Below, piece by piece: positions 1 to 11,594 of a stretch of DNA of 64,000 nt. A program made the position numbers and the translations under genes. The DNA is from Oryzias latipes (taxonomy: Eukaryota > Chordata > Actinopteri > Beloniformes > Adrianichthyidae), in contig NC_019866.2 in the NCBI RefSeq assembly GCF_002234675.1, positions 11,499,261-11,563,260 on the forward strand, in the 5' to 3' direction. Below the pieces are notes generated by a model, which was not told the origin of the DNA, did not search any database, and saw only the letters and a program-made list of their open reading frames with translations. How positions within the stretch are numbered: position 1 is the first letter of the stretch; every line of letters starts with the position of its first letter.

Positions 1-3000
1 CCGTCCCGTTTTACGGCAGGGCAAATCCCCACCGGAACGGCCACTAAATCCTCTCTGTGAAGGAGCTCTCTTCGTAGAGCCTAGAGAAGACTGCAGCTGA
101 AATCTCACGTGCAAAGCTGCTGCTGCGAGATCGGGAAGGGAGCGAGCGGGTCCGGTCAGATTCCCACCCGACCGACGGGCATTCGGACGATCAGACGGCA
201 ATGCCGTCTGTCCGACCGGTGTCAGACTGCATCTCGACAGTCCTGTCTCGACAGAACCCAGGAGAAGCGGTGGGGGTGATTCGCCCTGCTGAAGAATCTG
301 TGTTTGCAGCGTTACACAAACCAAATGCGTGTTTCAGAGCGCAGGTTTTGTGGAGCAACACGATGGAGCTGCCTACACGGCTTTACACAGCAGCTGGGTG
401 ACCTTGAGGAGCTGAGGGCCCTGCGCTCTGCGACTGCTCCTGAAGCCTTTTCATTCTTTCTCTGCCTGAGCGTCTGCACCTCGACCTCAGTTCTGCCACT
501 AACTTTTCGGCCTCATGGCTGTGAAGTGGAGACTTTTTTAATGTAACTTTCATTTACTTAGGAATCGTCCCATTGAGATTAAGAATCTCCTTTTTTCAAG
601 GGAGTCTTGGCTAGGGGGGGGAAACAATAAATTACATTTACAATAGACGTTCCAACATTAAAAACCATAGAAATAAATAAGAATGAGAGCTCATGTAAAA
701 CAGGTACAGTTAAAAGTGACTTCTGAGCCTCCCATCTCAGACTAGGAGACCTGACTGCACTGTCCCAGACATACGTCTTCATACTTCTTACCACTATATT
801 TTGTTTTAAAAAGTAAAAATGCACATTGGGTCCTGCCCAGTCTTCGTCCAGCTGAGACTAGGAGGCCTGCTGCTCATGACTGCACCGTCTGCCCATAAGA
901 GCAGCTTCCATCATCATTTAGCGCTGTTTCAGTCACGGGATACAAAAACCCTTTTCAGTGTTTCGGTACATCTAGTGAAAGAAATCATTCACGTGTGTCT
1001 GAAACAAAACCAGCTTGGAACAAACTCATTTATTTTTATCTTCGTGATTAGTGATACTTCAAATCCTGCCTCAGCACAGCTAAGAGACACTTTTGTTGCA
1101 GGGCGCTCCGTGTTCCCTGAGAACCTCACTGCTTTGAAACACAGAAACCGTTCGCTTTCCTCGCTCACAGGTCATGAGAGAAGGAAGGGGTTTTTCTTGC
1201 ACTGCGGTGCACTCCAAGTGCCTCGCTCAGACCGTCCCGTTTTACGGCAGGGCAAATCCCCACCGGAACGGCCACTAAATCCTCTCTGTGAAGGAGCTCT
1301 CTTCGTAGAGCCTAGAGAAGACTGCAGCTGAAATCTCACGTGCAAAGCTGCTGCTGCGAGATCGGGAAGGGAGCGAGCGGGTCCGGTCAGATTCCCACCC
1401 GACCGACGGGCATTCGGACGATCAGACGGCAATGCCGTCTGTCCGACCGGTGTCAGACTGCATCTCGACAGTCCTGTCTCGACAGAACCCAGGAGAAGCG
1501 GTGGGGGTGATTCGCCCTGCTGAAGAATCTGTGTTTGCAGCGTTACACAAACCAAATGCGTGTTTCAGAGCGCAGGTTTTGTGGAGCAACACGATGGAGC
1601 TGCCTACACGGCTTTACACAGCAGCTGGGTGACCTTGAGGAGCTGAGGGCCCTGCGCTCTGCGACTGCTCCTGAAGCCTTTTCATTCTTTCTCTGCCTGA
1701 GCGTCTGCACCTCGACCTCAGTTCTGCCACTAACTTTTCGGCCTCATGGCTGTGAAGTGGAGACTTTTTTAATGTAACTTTCATTTACTTAGGAATCGTC
1801 CCATTGAGATTAAGAATCTCCTTTTTTCAAGGGAGTCTTGGCTAGGGGGGGGAAACAATAAATTACATTTACAATAAAAATGTCAACATTAAAAACCATA
1901 GAAATAAAAAAGAATGAGAGCTCATGTAAAACAGGTACAGTTGAAAGTGACTTCTGAGCCTCCCATCTCAGACTAGGAGACCTGACTGCACTGGCCCAGA
2001 CATACATCTTCATACTTCATACTTCATACCACTATATTTTGTTTTAAAAAGTAAAAATGCACATTGCGTCCTGCCCGGTCTTCGTCCAGCTGAGACTAGG
2101 AGGCCTGCTGCTCATGACTGCACCGTCTGCCCCAAAGAGCAGCTTCCATCATCATTTAGCGCTGTTTCAGTCACGGGATACAAAAACCCTTTTCAGTGTT
2201 TCGGTACATCTAGTGAAAGAAATCATTCACGTGTGTCTGAAACAAAACCAGCTTGGAACAAACTCATTTATTTTTATCTTCGTGATTAGTGATACTGCAA
2301 ATCCTGCCTCAGCACAGCTAAGACACATTTTGTTGCAGGGCGCTCTCTGCTCCGTGTTCCCTGAGAACCTCACTGCTTTGAAACACAGAAACCTTTCGCT
2401 TTCCTCGCTCACGAGGAATGAAAGAAGGGAGGGGTTTTTCTGAGACTGCGGTGCACTCCAAGTGCCTCGCTCAGACCGTCACGTTCTACGGCAGGGCAAA
2501 TCCCCACCGGAACGGCCACTAAATCCTCTCTGTGAAGGAGCTCTCTTCGTAGAGCCTAGAGAAGACTGCAGCTGAAATCTCACGTGCAAAGCTGCTGCTG
2601 TGAAATCGGTAAGGGAGCGAGCGAGTCCGGTCAGATTCCCACCCGACCGACGGGCATTCGGACGATCAGACGGCAATGCTGTCTGTCCGACCGGTGTCAG
2701 ACTGCATCTCGACAGTCCTGTCTCGACAGAACCCAGGAGAAGCGGTGGGGGTGATTCACCCTGCTGAAGAATCTGCGTTTGCAGCATTACACAAACCAAA
2801 TGCGTGTTTCAGAGCGCAGGTTTTGTGGAGCAACACAAAGGAGCTGCCTACACGGCTTTACACAGCAGCTGGGTGACCTTGGAGAGCTGAGGGCCCTGCG
2901 CTCTGCGACTGCTCCTGCAGCCTTTTCATTCTTTTTCTGCCTGAGCGTCTGCACCTCGACCTCAGTTCTGCCACTAACTTTTCAGCCTCATGGCTGTGAA

Positions 3001-6000
3001 GTGGACACTTTTTTTTAAATTTAACTTTCATTTACTTAGGAATCGTCCCATTGAGATTAAGAATTTCCTTTTTTCAAGGGAGTCTTGGCTAGGGGGAGGA
3101 AACAATAAATTACATTTACAATAAAAATGTCAACATTAAAAACATAGAAATAAATAAGAATGAGAGCTCATGTAAAACAGGTACAGTTAAAAGTGACTTT
3201 CGCCTCCCATCTAAGACTAGGAGACCTGACTGCACTGTCCCACACACGTCTTCATACTTCATACTTCATACTACTATATTTTGTTTTAAAGAGTAAAAAT
3301 GCACATTGCGTCCTGCCCGGTCTTCGTCCAGCTGAGACTAGGAGGCCTGCTGCTCATGACTGCACCGTCTGACCCAAAGAGCAGCTTCCATCATCATTTA
3401 GCGCTGTTTCAGTCACGGGATACAAAAACCCTTTTCAGTGTTTCGGTACATCTAGTGAAAGAAATCATTCACGTGTGTCTGAAACAAAACCAGCTTGGAA
3501 CAAACTCATTTATTTTTATCTTCGTGATTAGTGATACTGCAAATCCTGCCTCAGCACAGCTAAGACACATTTTGTTGCAGGGCGCTCTCTGCTCCGTGTT
3601 CCCTGAGAACCTCCCTGCTTTGAAACACAGAAACCTTTCGCTTTCCTCGCTCACAGGTCATGAGAGAAGGGAGGGGTTTTTCTGAGACTGCGGTGCACTC
3701 CGAGTGCCTCGCTCAGACCGTTCCGTTCTACGGCAGGGCAAATCCCCACCGGAACGGCCACTAAATCCTCTCTGTGAAGGAGCTCTCTTCGTAGAGCCTA
3801 GAGAAGACTGCAGCTGAAATCTCACGTGCAAAGCTGCTGCTGTGAAATCGGTAAGGGAGCGAGCGGGTCCGGTCAGATTCCCACCCGACCGACGGGCATT
3901 CGGACGATCAGACGGCAATGCTGTCTGTCCGACCGGTGTCAGACTGCATCTCGACAGTCCTGTCTCGACAGAACCCAGGAGAAGCGGTGGGGGTGATTCG
4001 CCCTGCTGAAGAATCTGTGTTTGCAGCGTTACACAAACCAAATGCGTGTTTCAGAGCGCAGGTTTTGTGGAGCAACACGATGGAGCTGCCTACACGGCTT
4101 TACACAGCAGCTGGGTGACCTTGAGGAGCTGAGGGCCCTGCGCTCTAAGACTGCTCCTGCAGCCTTTTCATTCTTTCTCTGCCTGAGCGTCTGCACCTCG
4201 ACCTCAGTTCTGCCACTAACTTTTCGGCCTCATGGCTGTGAAGTGGACACTTTTTTAATGTAACTTTCATTTACTTAGGAATCGTCCCATTGAGATTAAG
4301 AATCTCCTTTTTTCAAGGGAGTCTTGGCTAGGTTGGGGGAAACAATAAATTACATTTACAATAGACGTTTCAACATTAAAAACATAGAAATAAAAAAGAA
4401 TGAGAGCTCATGTAAAACAGGTACAGTTAAAAGTGACTTCTGAGCCTCCCATCTCAGACTAGGAGACCTGACTGCACTGGCCCAGACATACGTCTTCATA
4501 CTTCATACTTCATACCACTATATTTTGTTTTAAAAAGTAAAAATGCACATTGCGTCCTGCCCGGTCTTCGTCCAGCTGAGACTAGGAGGCCTGCTGCTCA
4601 TGACTGCACCGTCTGCCCACAAGAGCAGCTTCCATCATCATTTAGCGCTGTTTCAGTCACGGGATACAAAAACCCTTTTCAGTTTATTCGGTACATCTAG
4701 TGAAAGGAATCATTCACGTGTGTCTGAAACAAAACCAGCTTGGAACAAACTCATTTATTTTTATCTTCGTGATTAGTGATACTTCAAATCCTGCCTCAGC
4801 ACAGCTAAGAGACACTTTTGTTGCAGGGCGCTCCGTGTTCCCTGAGAACCTCACTGCTTTGAAACACAGAAACCGTTCGCTTTCCTCGCTCACAGGTCAT
4901 GAGAGAAGGAAGGGGTTTTTCTTGCACTGCGGTGCACTCCAAGTGCCTCGCTCAGACCGTCCCGTTTTACGGCAGGGCAAATCCCCACCGGAACGGCCAC
5001 TAAATCCTCTCTGTGAAGGAGCTCTCTTCGTAGAGCCTAGAGAAGACTGCCGCTGAAATCTCACGTGCAAAGCTGCTGCTGCGAGATCGGGAAGGGAGCG
5101 AGCGGGTCCGGTCAGATTCCCACCCGACCGACGGGCATTCGGACGATCAGACGGCAATGCCGTCTGTCCGACCGGTGTCAGACTGCATCTCGACAGTCCT
5201 GTCTCGACAGAACCCAGGAGAAGCGGTGGGGGTGATTCGCCCTGCTGAAGAATCTGTGTTTGCAGCGTTACACAAACCAAATGCGTGTTTCAGAGCGCAG
5301 GTTTTGTGGAGCAACACGATGGAGCTGCCTACACGGCTTTACACAGCAGCTGGGTGACCTTGAGGAGCTGAGGGCCCTGCGCTCTGCGACTGCTCCTGAA
5401 GCCTTTTCATTCTTTCTCTGCCTGAGCGTCTGCACCTCGACCTCAGTTCTGCCACTAACTTTTCAGCCTCATGGCTGTGAAGTGGACACTTTTTTAATGT
5501 AACTTTCATTTACTTAGGAATTGTCCCATTGAGATTAAGAATCTCCTTTTTTCAAGGGAGTCTTGGCTAGGGGGAGGAAACAATAAATTACATTTACAAT
5601 AGACGTTTCAACATTAAAAACGTAGAAATGAATAAGAATGAGAGCTCATGTAAAACAGGTACAGTTAAAAGTGACTTCTGAGCCTCCCATCTCAGATTAG
5701 GAGACCTGACTGCACTGGCCCAGACATACGTCTTCATACTTCATACTTCATACCACTATATTTTGTTTTAAAAAGTAAAAATGCACATTGCGTCCTGCCC
5801 GGTCTTCGTCCAGCTGAGACTAGGAGGCCTGCTGCTCATGACTGCACCGTCTGCCCCAAAGAGCAGCTTCCATCATCATTTAGCGCTGTTTCAGTCACGG
5901 GATACAAAAACCCTTTTCAGTGTTTCGGTACATCTAGTGAAAGAAATCATTCACGTGTGTCTGAAACAAAACCAGCTTGGAACAAACTCATTTATTTTTA

Positions 6001-7955
6001 TCTTCGTGATTAGTGATACTTCAAATCCTGCCTCAGCACAGCTAAGAGACACTTTTGTTGCAGGGCGCTCCGTGTTCCCTGAGAACCTCACTGCTTTGAA
6101 ACACAGAAACCGTTCGCTTTCCTCGCTCACAGGTCATGAGAGAAGGAAGGGGTTTTTCTTGCACTGCGGTGCACTCCAAGTGCCTCGCTCAGACCGTCCC
6201 GTTTTACGGCAGGGCAAATCCCCACCGGAACGGCCACTAAATCCTCTCTGTGAAGGAGCTCTCTTCGTAGAGCCTAGAGAAGACTGCAGCTGAAATCTCA
6301 CGTGCAAAGCTGCTGCTGCGAGATCGGGAAGGGAGCGAGCGGGTCCGGTCAGATTCCCACCCGACCGACGGGCATTCGGACGATCAGACCGCAATGCCGT
6401 CTGTCCGACCGGTGTCAGACTGCATCTCGACAGTCCTGTCTCGACAGAACCCAGGAGAAGCGGTGGGGGTGATTCGCCCTGCTGAAGAATCTGCGTTTGC
6501 AGCGTTACACAAACCAAATGCGTGTTTCAGAGCGCAGGTTTTGTGGAGCAACACGATGGAGCTGCCTACACGGCTTTACACAGCAGCTGGGTGACCTTGA
6601 GGAGCTGAGGGCCCTGCGCTCTGCGACTGCTCCTGCAGCCTTTTCATTCTTTCTCTGCCTGAGCGTCTGCACCTCGACCTCAGTTCTGCCACTAACTTTT
6701 CGGCCTCATGGCTGTGAAGTGGACACTTTTTTAATGTAACTTTCATTTACTTAGGAATCGTCCCATTGAGATTAAGAATCTCCTTTTTTCAAGGGAGTCT
6801 TGGCTAGGGGGAGGAAACAATAAATTACATTTACAATAGTAGTTTTAACATTAAAAACGTAGAAATGAATAAGAATGAGAGCTCATGTAAAACAGGTACA
6901 GTTAAAAGTGACTTCTGAGCCTCCCATCTCAGATTAGGAGACCTGACTGCACTGGCCCAGACATACGTCTTCATACTTCATACTTCATACCACTATATTT
7001 TGTTTTAAAAAGTAAAAATGCACATTGCGTCCTGCCCGGTCTTCGTCCAGCTGAGACTAGGAGGCCTGCTGCTCATGACTGCACCGTCTGCCCCAAAGAG
7101 CAGCTTCCATCATCATTTAGCGCTGTTTCAGTCACGGGATACAAAAACCCTTTTCAGTGTTTCGGTACATCTAGTGAAAGAAATCATTCACGTGTGTCTG
7201 AAACAAAACCAGCTTGGAACAAACTCATTTATTTTTATCTTCGTGATTAGTGATACTTCAAATCCTGCCTCAGCACAGCTAAGAGACACTTTTGTTGCAG
7301 GGCGCTCCGTGTTCCCTGAGAACCTCACTGCTTTGAAACACAGAAACCGTTCGCTTTCCTCGCTCACAGGTCATGAGAGAAGGAAGGGGTTTTTCTTGCA
7401 CTGCGGTGCACTCCAAGTGCCTCGCTCAGACCGTCCCGTTTTACGGCAGGGCAAATCCCCACCGGAACGGCCACTAAATCTTCTCTGTGAAGGAGCTCTC
7501 TTCGTAGAGCCTAGAGAAGACTGCAGCTGAAATCTCACGTGCAAAGCTGCTGCTGCGAGATCGGGAAGGGAGCGAGAGGGTCTGGTCAGATTCCCACCCG
7601 ACCGACGGGCATTCGGACGATCAGACGGCAATGCCGTCTGTCCGACCGGTGTCAGACTGCATCTCGACAGTCCTGTCTCGACAGAACCGAGGAGAAGCGG
7701 TGGGGGTGATTCGCCCTGCTGAAGAATCTGTGTTTGCAGCGTTACACAAACCAAATGCGTGTTTCAGAGCGCAGGTTTTGTGGAGCAACACGAAGCAGCT
7801 GCCTACACGGCTTTACACAGCAGCTGGGTGACCTTGAGGAGCTGAGGGCCCTGCGCTCTAAGACTGCTCCTGCAGCCTTTTCATTCTTTCTCTGCCTGAG
7901 CGTCTGCACACCGCGCTCAGTTCTGCCACTAACTTTTCAGCCTCATGGCTGTGAA
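1..7955. repeat. tandem array of a ~1.24-kb unit
   Basis: The same GC-rich unit recurs head to tail. A fixed landmark (the ATG following the hairpin) falls at 201, 1432, 2676, 3918, 5157, 6394 and 7631, giving periods of 1231, 1244, 1242, 1239, 1237 and 1237 bases. Copies are nearly identical. Two subtypes differ by a small indel: in the units around 2330 and 3580 GCTCTCTGCTCCG replaces the GCTCCG found in the others. The number of ATACTTC-like heptamers also varies between units. The array is truncated by the window start and by the N gap, so its true length is unknown. The same open frames (61-170 codons) occur in nearly every copy, but both strands are open and the copies are too alike for this to mean coding. 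I recognise no rRNA, snRNA, histone or transposase sequence in it. It is satellite-like; an unknown non-coding RNA or spacer function cannot be excluded. Confidence 0.95.
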
Positions 7956-8955
7956 NNNNNNNNNNNNNNNNNNNNNNNNNNNNNNNNNNNNNNNNNNNNN
8001 NNNNNNNNNNNNNNNNNNNNNNNNNNNNNNNNNNNNNNNNNNNNNNNNNNNNNNNNNNNNNNNNNNNNNNNNNNNNNNNNNNNNNNNNNNNNNNNNNNNN
8101 NNNNNNNNNNNNNNNNNNNNNNNNNNNNNNNNNNNNNNNNNNNNNNNNNNNNNNNNNNNNNNNNNNNNNNNNNNNNNNNNNNNNNNNNNNNNNNNNNNNN
8201 NNNNNNNNNNNNNNNNNNNNNNNNNNNNNNNNNNNNNNNNNNNNNNNNNNNNNNNNNNNNNNNNNNNNNNNNNNNNNNNNNNNNNNNNNNNNNNNNNNNN
8301 NNNNNNNNNNNNNNNNNNNNNNNNNNNNNNNNNNNNNNNNNNNNNNNNNNNNNNNNNNNNNNNNNNNNNNNNNNNNNNNNNNNNNNNNNNNNNNNNNNNN
8401 NNNNNNNNNNNNNNNNNNNNNNNNNNNNNNNNNNNNNNNNNNNNNNNNNNNNNNNNNNNNNNNNNNNNNNNNNNNNNNNNNNNNNNNNNNNNNNNNNNNN
8501 NNNNNNNNNNNNNNNNNNNNNNNNNNNNNNNNNNNNNNNNNNNNNNNNNNNNNNNNNNNNNNNNNNNNNNNNNNNNNNNNNNNNNNNNNNNNNNNNNNNN
8601 NNNNNNNNNNNNNNNNNNNNNNNNNNNNNNNNNNNNNNNNNNNNNNNNNNNNNNNNNNNNNNNNNNNNNNNNNNNNNNNNNNNNNNNNNNNNNNNNNNNN
8701 NNNNNNNNNNNNNNNNNNNNNNNNNNNNNNNNNNNNNNNNNNNNNNNNNNNNNNNNNNNNNNNNNNNNNNNNNNNNNNNNNNNNNNNNNNNNNNNNNNNN
8801 NNNNNNNNNNNNNNNNNNNNNNNNNNNNNNNNNNNNNNNNNNNNNNNNNNNNNNNNNNNNNNNNNNNNNNNNNNNNNNNNNNNNNNNNNNNNNNNNNNNN
8901 NNNNNNNNNNNNNNNNNNNNNNNNNNNNNNNNNNNNNNNNNNNNNNNNNNNNNNN
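7956..8955. other. assembly gap of exactly 1000 N
   Basis: The block is 1000 undetermined bases, a round number that suggests a fixed-size scaffold gap rather than a measured one. It begins in the middle of the eighth copy of the 1.24-kb unit and ends inside a different 59-bp repeat array, so the junction between the two arrays is not represented. Open frames running through the Ns are artefacts. Confidence 0.98.
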
Positions 8956-9360
8956 AACAGTTTTTCAGCACCCTGCCTCACGGGGTCCGAGAGACCCAAG
9001 CTTGAGCCTGAACAGAACTTAGTTCCGAACTCTGCCTCTCCGGGTCCGCGGGACCCCAGCGTGAGCCTGAACAGAACTTAGTTCCGAACCCTGCCTCTCC
9101 GGGTCCGGGGGACCCCAGCGTGAGCCTGAACAGAACTTAGTTCCGAACCCTGCCTTGCGGGGTCCACGTGACCCTAAGATACGCTAAACGATTCGTTTGT
9201 TCATAGCGCTGCCTCACGGGGTCCGAGAGACCACAGCGTGAACCTAAACCAAATATTGCTCCTAGCTCTTCCTCGCCGGGTCCGCTAGACCCCAGCGTGA
9301 TCTTGAACAAAAAGGTACTTCCGAACGCTGCCTCGCTGGGTCCGTTAGACCCCTGGGGAG
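8956..9360. repeat. array of seven 59-bp repeats with palindromic core
   Basis: The TGCC landmark of each copy falls at 8974, 9033, 9092, 9151, 9210, 9269 and 9329, a period of 59 (once 60). The core reads approximately CTGCCTCNCNGGGTCCG, followed by a stretch ending GACCCCAGCGTGA. The best copies (9030-9060, 9090-9120) contain GGGTCC-N3-GGACCC, a perfect inverted repeat. Divergence grows toward the right end. The left edge abuts the assembly gap. Confidence 0.9.
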
Positions 9361-9640
9361 GGTGAAAGGGCTGTTTATCTTTATATATATATATATTCAT
9401 AATAATAATAAGAATAAGAATAATACTAACAATAATAATATTAATAATAATAACAATAAAGAAATAAAAAATAAAAAACAACTGTAAGGTTGGCACCATC
9501 AGGTGGCAGAGAGGAAGCATGGTGCATGTGGACTAAGACCAAAAAAAGAAAAGGAAAAAGAAACAATGAAGCCCCCCCCCCCCCCCCAACCCAATTGGTC
9601 AAGGATAAAAAAAAAGAGAAAATAAAGGTGGACTGCATAA
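9361..9640. repeat. simple sequence: (TA)n, (AAT)n-like and 16-C homopolymer
   Basis: A short TA run near 9385-9396 leads into AAT/AAG trinucleotide-like sequence up to about 9470. A run of 16 C lies at 9572-9587, followed by an A run. No gene is seen here. A CTCF-like word is present at about 9494-9507 but lies in repeat-rich DNA. Confidence 0.85.
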
Positions 9641-9699
9641 TGCATTCGGTGGAAATCTTTTCCTAAAAGGATGCCCCTTGTTGGCATTAGATCAAATAG

Positions 9700-10105
9700 G
9701 AAAGAATTCAGGGTTTCAGTGACCCTCAGAGAAACGGCACCCCTGGTGACCGAGGGTAAAAAGAAACTAAAAAAAAAAAACAGAGTGACCGCAGTAGAGA
9801 AAAGGCGACCCCTGCTGTCCGTGAAGTAAAAAAGAACCGGGGAACTGGCGACCCCAAGTGGTCGGGGGTGATAGAGGGTGCCTGAAACGTCTACAAATTT
9901 TTGGGGTGAATGACCACTCTTCAGTGGTCAGGGACCAAACCAGGATGAGGGGGTGCGTTTTTAAAATGACCCCCCCATTCCCTTCCTTCAATCCAAGCCT
10001 TTTTGTTCCCCCTCTAGGACAGCCAAAGGGTTAAAATAAGCCCCCCCGTTCCTTTATCTAATCCAATTTATTTCTTTTTTCTCTAGGATAGCGCAAGGGT
10101 TATTG
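9700..10105. repeat. degenerate short direct repeats
   Basis: Two diffuse repeat families follow the simple sequence. Between about 9715 and 9880 a GACCCC/GTGGTCGGGGG-like motif recurs at loose spacing. Between 9970 and 10102 a ~70-bp unit is present twice: each copy starts with a C run, continues through a T-rich tract and ends CTCTAGGAYAGC.CAAGGGTTA. The last part resembles the terminal inverted repeat of the short element at 46382-46586, so these may be decayed element ends. No gene is seen. Confidence 0.55.
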
Positions 10106-10461
10106 AGAAAATTTAATGCTACAAAAAAACTTTAAAATGATGGATATAAAGGAAAACTATCAAAATAGCTCAATTAAATCTACTGGTGCAAACTATGCTG
10201 CTTATTTACAGGTCTGGGATGGAGAAATGAACAAAAATAAGCATGTTGTTACTGACTACACAAGTCCAAATAAATGAATAATTAAAAAAAAACACAAGAG
10301 TCAGGAACTGGTTTTAAGCACTGTATTTTTCAAACTCCTGAGTATAAGTCACATGGCGGCCAACTATGCAAAAACTTAGTCAATGAATCAAAACACTTTT
10401 TTGCGAATGCAAAGCTATTGAAAAAAGACATTGGAATTTTTTTGGGGGGATAAATACATTT

Positions 10462-10539
10462 GGTATGTTTACATGATATATATATTTTTTTTACAATAAT
10501 GGTATGTTTACATGATATATATATTTTTTTTACAATAAA
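10462..10539. repeat. 39-bp tandem duplication
   Basis: Two back-to-back, nearly identical copies of a 39-bp AT-rich unit that begins GGTATGTTTACATGATATAT occupy 10462-10500 and 10501-10539. The near identity implies a recent slippage duplication or an assembly artefact. Confidence 0.85.
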
Positions 10540-10671
10540 TACAGTTTCTTAATTTCCTTAAAAGTTTGCACACCCCTTTTTGCTCTAAAAAGTGTTGTTT
10601 TAATTTTCCTTTTTTCATTTTGACATTCTGACCCCCTGATGTCCGTGCTGAGCTAAACAGGTCCCTTATAT

Positions 10672-11586
10672 CAGTGTTTTTCAACTTTATTTGAGCCACG
10701 GCACACTTTAACCTTGACAAAAATCCCGCGACACACCAGCATCCAAAAAAATTGATAAATAAAAAAAAAGAAAAAGATCATAGTCTGTATTGATCTACAA
10801 TCTCTGCAATCTCACATGCATTTTTGTGATAATTGTTGCAGAAAAAGCTGGAAGCTGCAGCTGTTTTTTTCTAAAAGATGTATTAAAAATTAAGTCAAAA
10901 GATTCAAAAACTGATGTGTGTTCGTTGTTTTAAGACGTTAAGAGGAGAGACTCATACACCTTTTTCGCAAAAAACGGAAATACGTCATCAACGTGTAAAC
11001 CTACTTGTGCGCTAAGACAGTCAGTTTAATGCATCATTGGAGATGTAGTGCCGATAATGCGCCGACCGCAGAAAGACCAGCGACTTTGAGCTTCATTGTT
11101 TTGTTCACTTGTTCCACAGTCTGATACCAGATTCTGTGGAAAGCTACACCGCTAAACACGAGCTTTAGCTGGTATTTTTCTGAGAACAGAGAGACTTTTT
11201 TGCGCTAAATCGAAACAAGAAAGTGAATACTTTAACCACTTCTGATTGGTCAGACTGATGACATATGATTAAGCCTTCAAGATTGATTGGTGGAGACAGT
11301 TAAAGGGGCGGGACTTTTCCTTACACAGTTATAGCTGCAGCTATAAGTGTACCGCGGTACCGTCATTCTTATCAAAGTGTCTTTAATAGAATCATATAAA
11401 CACAAAGAAAAAATAATTTTATGATATTTCATATTCTTAACTCTTCAGTGTTTTATCAGGGCCTGTTTGGATGAACAAAGAGCTGATTTCCTGGAGATGG
11501 TAATTGTTTTTAGATCAGTGAATGAGGGCAATTTCTCACGGCACACTTGACCATCTCCCACGCGGCACACTGGTTGAAAAACCCTG
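10672..11586. mobile_element. non-autonomous hAT-type DNA transposon, 915 bp
   Basis: The left end is CAGTGTTTTTCAAC and the right end GTTGAAAAACCCTG, 14-bp terminal inverted repeats with one mismatch. The subterminal text (GCACACTT near both ends) is also inverted. Eight bases flank each side: CCTTATAT at 10664-10671 and CCTTCTAT at 11587-11594, an 8-bp target-site duplication with one mismatch, as expected for hAT transposition. No transposase frame remains inside. The 'gcggcacac ... ttgaaaaac' ends are a familiar vertebrate hAT pattern. Confidence 0.88.
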
Positions 11587-11594
11587 CCTTCTAT

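Noticed and set aside
819..7530. Open frames of 127-170 codons recurring in the 1.24-kb units on both strands
   Set aside because: They recur only because the units are near-identical; overlapping frames on both strands are open, subtype indels shift them, and no protein family is recognisable.
7734..9081. Long open frames spanning the N block
   Set aside because: They consist mostly of undetermined bases and are artefacts of the gap.
9494..9507. CCATCAGGTGGCAG as a CTCF site
   Set aside because: Close to consensus but one core position is off and it lies in repeat-rich DNA; not counted with the two stronger sites.
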